From the NCBI GenBank assembly GCA_963169175.1, contig CAUJFK010000176.1, positions 1 through 7,141 on the forward strand: a stretch of 7,141 nt of DNA. Reading direction: 5' to 3'. The notes below the pieces were generated by a model. The model was given only the letters and a program-made list of their open reading frames with translations. It had not been told where the DNA came from and made no database searches. Positions 6,466 to 7,141 of this stretch are shown here, in pieces; the stretch's first letter is position 1; each line of letters starts with the position of its first letter. Source of the stretch: Acidobacteriota bacterium (lineage in GTDB: Bacteria > Acidobacteriota > Blastocatellia > Pyrinomonadales > Pyrinomonadaceae). Both the position numbers and the translations under genes were made by a program.

Positions 6466-7104
6466 CTACCAGTCACTGTATTTCGTTCCGTCAAGTGCCG
6501 TGTCGGTTGACGCTGATCGAATATCCCAAACATTAATCCCGTCCCAACTGCCTTCATCATCGCCCGTCTGGTACGACGACCGCAGTTTCCAATCTGATTC
6601 ACCCGTTATCGGATCAACCGGCAGATGCCGCAAATAGACCTTGGTCTTTTCATCAAGCTGATTCATCTCGGTCGCCTGGACATTACTGTTCGGGCCACCG
6701 GCAGTAAAGCTCATCCCGCGGTCGCGGACCGCCACTCCCTGCGTCAGTGTTTCCAGCGTCGGCGGATAACGGTCAAGGTTCTCGCTGTCGAAGATAGTGC
6801 AGTCGTCTATGACCACGCGGCTTCGCGGATCGGTCGGTATCGAAAAGGCCCGCCGCGTCGGCTGGACCTGGTCTATCGCCCCGATCCCCTGTGGGCATGA
6901 CCCGTTCGTGTCGCGCTTAAATTCGTCTATCGCCGACCGCACCTGTCTGAGTGTTTCGCGCAGCTTTAGCTCCTTTTGCCGCCTGGCAGCGTTCTGCGCA
7001 AGCGGGATCGTGCCCATGACCACAATGGCAAGGATGGAAAGCGTAATGATCAGCTCAAACAATGAGAATCCGCTTTCCCGAATTTTCTTTAACTCCCTCA
7101 ACAT
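6466..7104 (-). CDS. GspG-like pseudopilin 1, with a cysteine-bearing insert
   Basis: The 212-residue protein has a short basic leader MLRELKKIRESG and a prepilin peptidase site G12|F13 with Glu at mature +5 (FSLFE). The hydrophobic helix LIITLSILAIVVMGTIPLA is followed by the polar helix LRETLRQVRSAIDEFKRD. The segments YPPTLETLTQGV, YLRHLPVDPITGESDW and NVWDIRSASTDTALDGTKYSDW follow the GspG core and its C-terminal loop ending in Trp. It is longer than a usual GspG (about 140 residues). About 45 extra residues (68-112) with Cys70 and Cys102 sit between the polar helix and the YPPTLE segment, and a second extra stretch lies near 128-148. ATG 7104 gives a standard leader. The frame stays open to the window end (TTG at 7110), but this would only lengthen the leader. 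It is the first visible gene of the - strand cluster. Confidence 0.8.
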   Translation of the reverse strand: MLRELKKIRESGFSLFELIITLSILAIVVMGTIPLAQNAARRQKELKLRETLRQVRSAIDEFKRDTNGSCPQGIGAIDQVQPTRRAFSIPTDPRSRVVIDDCTIFDSENLDRYPPTLETLTQGVAVRDRGMSFTAGGPNSNVQATEMNQLDEKTKVYLRHLPVDPITGESDWKLRSSYQTGDDEGSWDGINVWDIRSASTDTALDGTKYSDW

Positions 7105-7141
7105 TCCCAACCAATAAATGAAAAACGGCTTCCGTTTCGCG

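Noticed and set aside
6465..6602. Longer start for pseudopilin 2 at 6602
   Set aside because: The extension overlaps pseudopilin 1 coding sequence and would place about 72 residues before the prepilin cleavage site. ATG 6464 is far more consistent.

Overview
The window looks like chromosomal DNA from a free-living, diderm, Acidobacteriota-like bacterium. I infer this from family resemblance, not from a search. The clues are a large Oar-type TonB-receptor-like protein (carboxypeptidase-regulatory domain, plug, barrel), a paired DUF5666-like secreted protein with a glycine-rich linker, a LolA-like periplasmic protein, and a pseudopilin/PilM cluster of the kind common in Blastocatellia. G+C is moderate, roughly mid-50s per cent by eye, and codon use looks even across the genes. 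I see no transposase, integrase, tRNA, rRNA or CRISPR array.

Bases 1-4894 read on the + strand and encode three envelope proteins. The first is a 5'-truncated DUF5666-like protein (1-993). After an 86-base gap comes a complete 1003-residue outer-membrane receptor-like barrel (1080-4091). A strong intrinsic terminator follows (4114-4147). Only 15 bases after its T-run, a 243-residue secreted LolA-like protein begins (4163-4894). A sigma70-type promoter can be read at 4085-4113. Its predicted start lies inside the left arm of the terminator hairpin, so new transcripts should lack the arm needed to terminate.

Bases 4895-5026 separate convergent genes. They hold a large imperfect palindrome (4938-5014, repeat tail to 5024) made of TTCGTG / CACGAA units, probably a dispersed intergenic repeat that also works as a bidirectional terminator.

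Bases 5027-7104 read on the - strand as a probable operon: two consecutive GspG-like pseudopilins (7104-6466, then 6464-6021, one base apart), followed by a PilM-like protein (5962-5027) after a 57-base gap. The PilM-like protein has lost the usual actin-like phosphate-binding Asp/Gly residues, and the PilN/PilO genes that normally follow pilM are absent. The cluster probably starts beyond the right edge of the window.

In short, one half concerns the outer membrane and periplasm, and the other a type II secretion or type IV pilus-like assembly. I did not find a clearly novel system. The points most worth checking are the terminator-nested promoter, the TTCGTG palindrome and the degenerate PilM-like protein.
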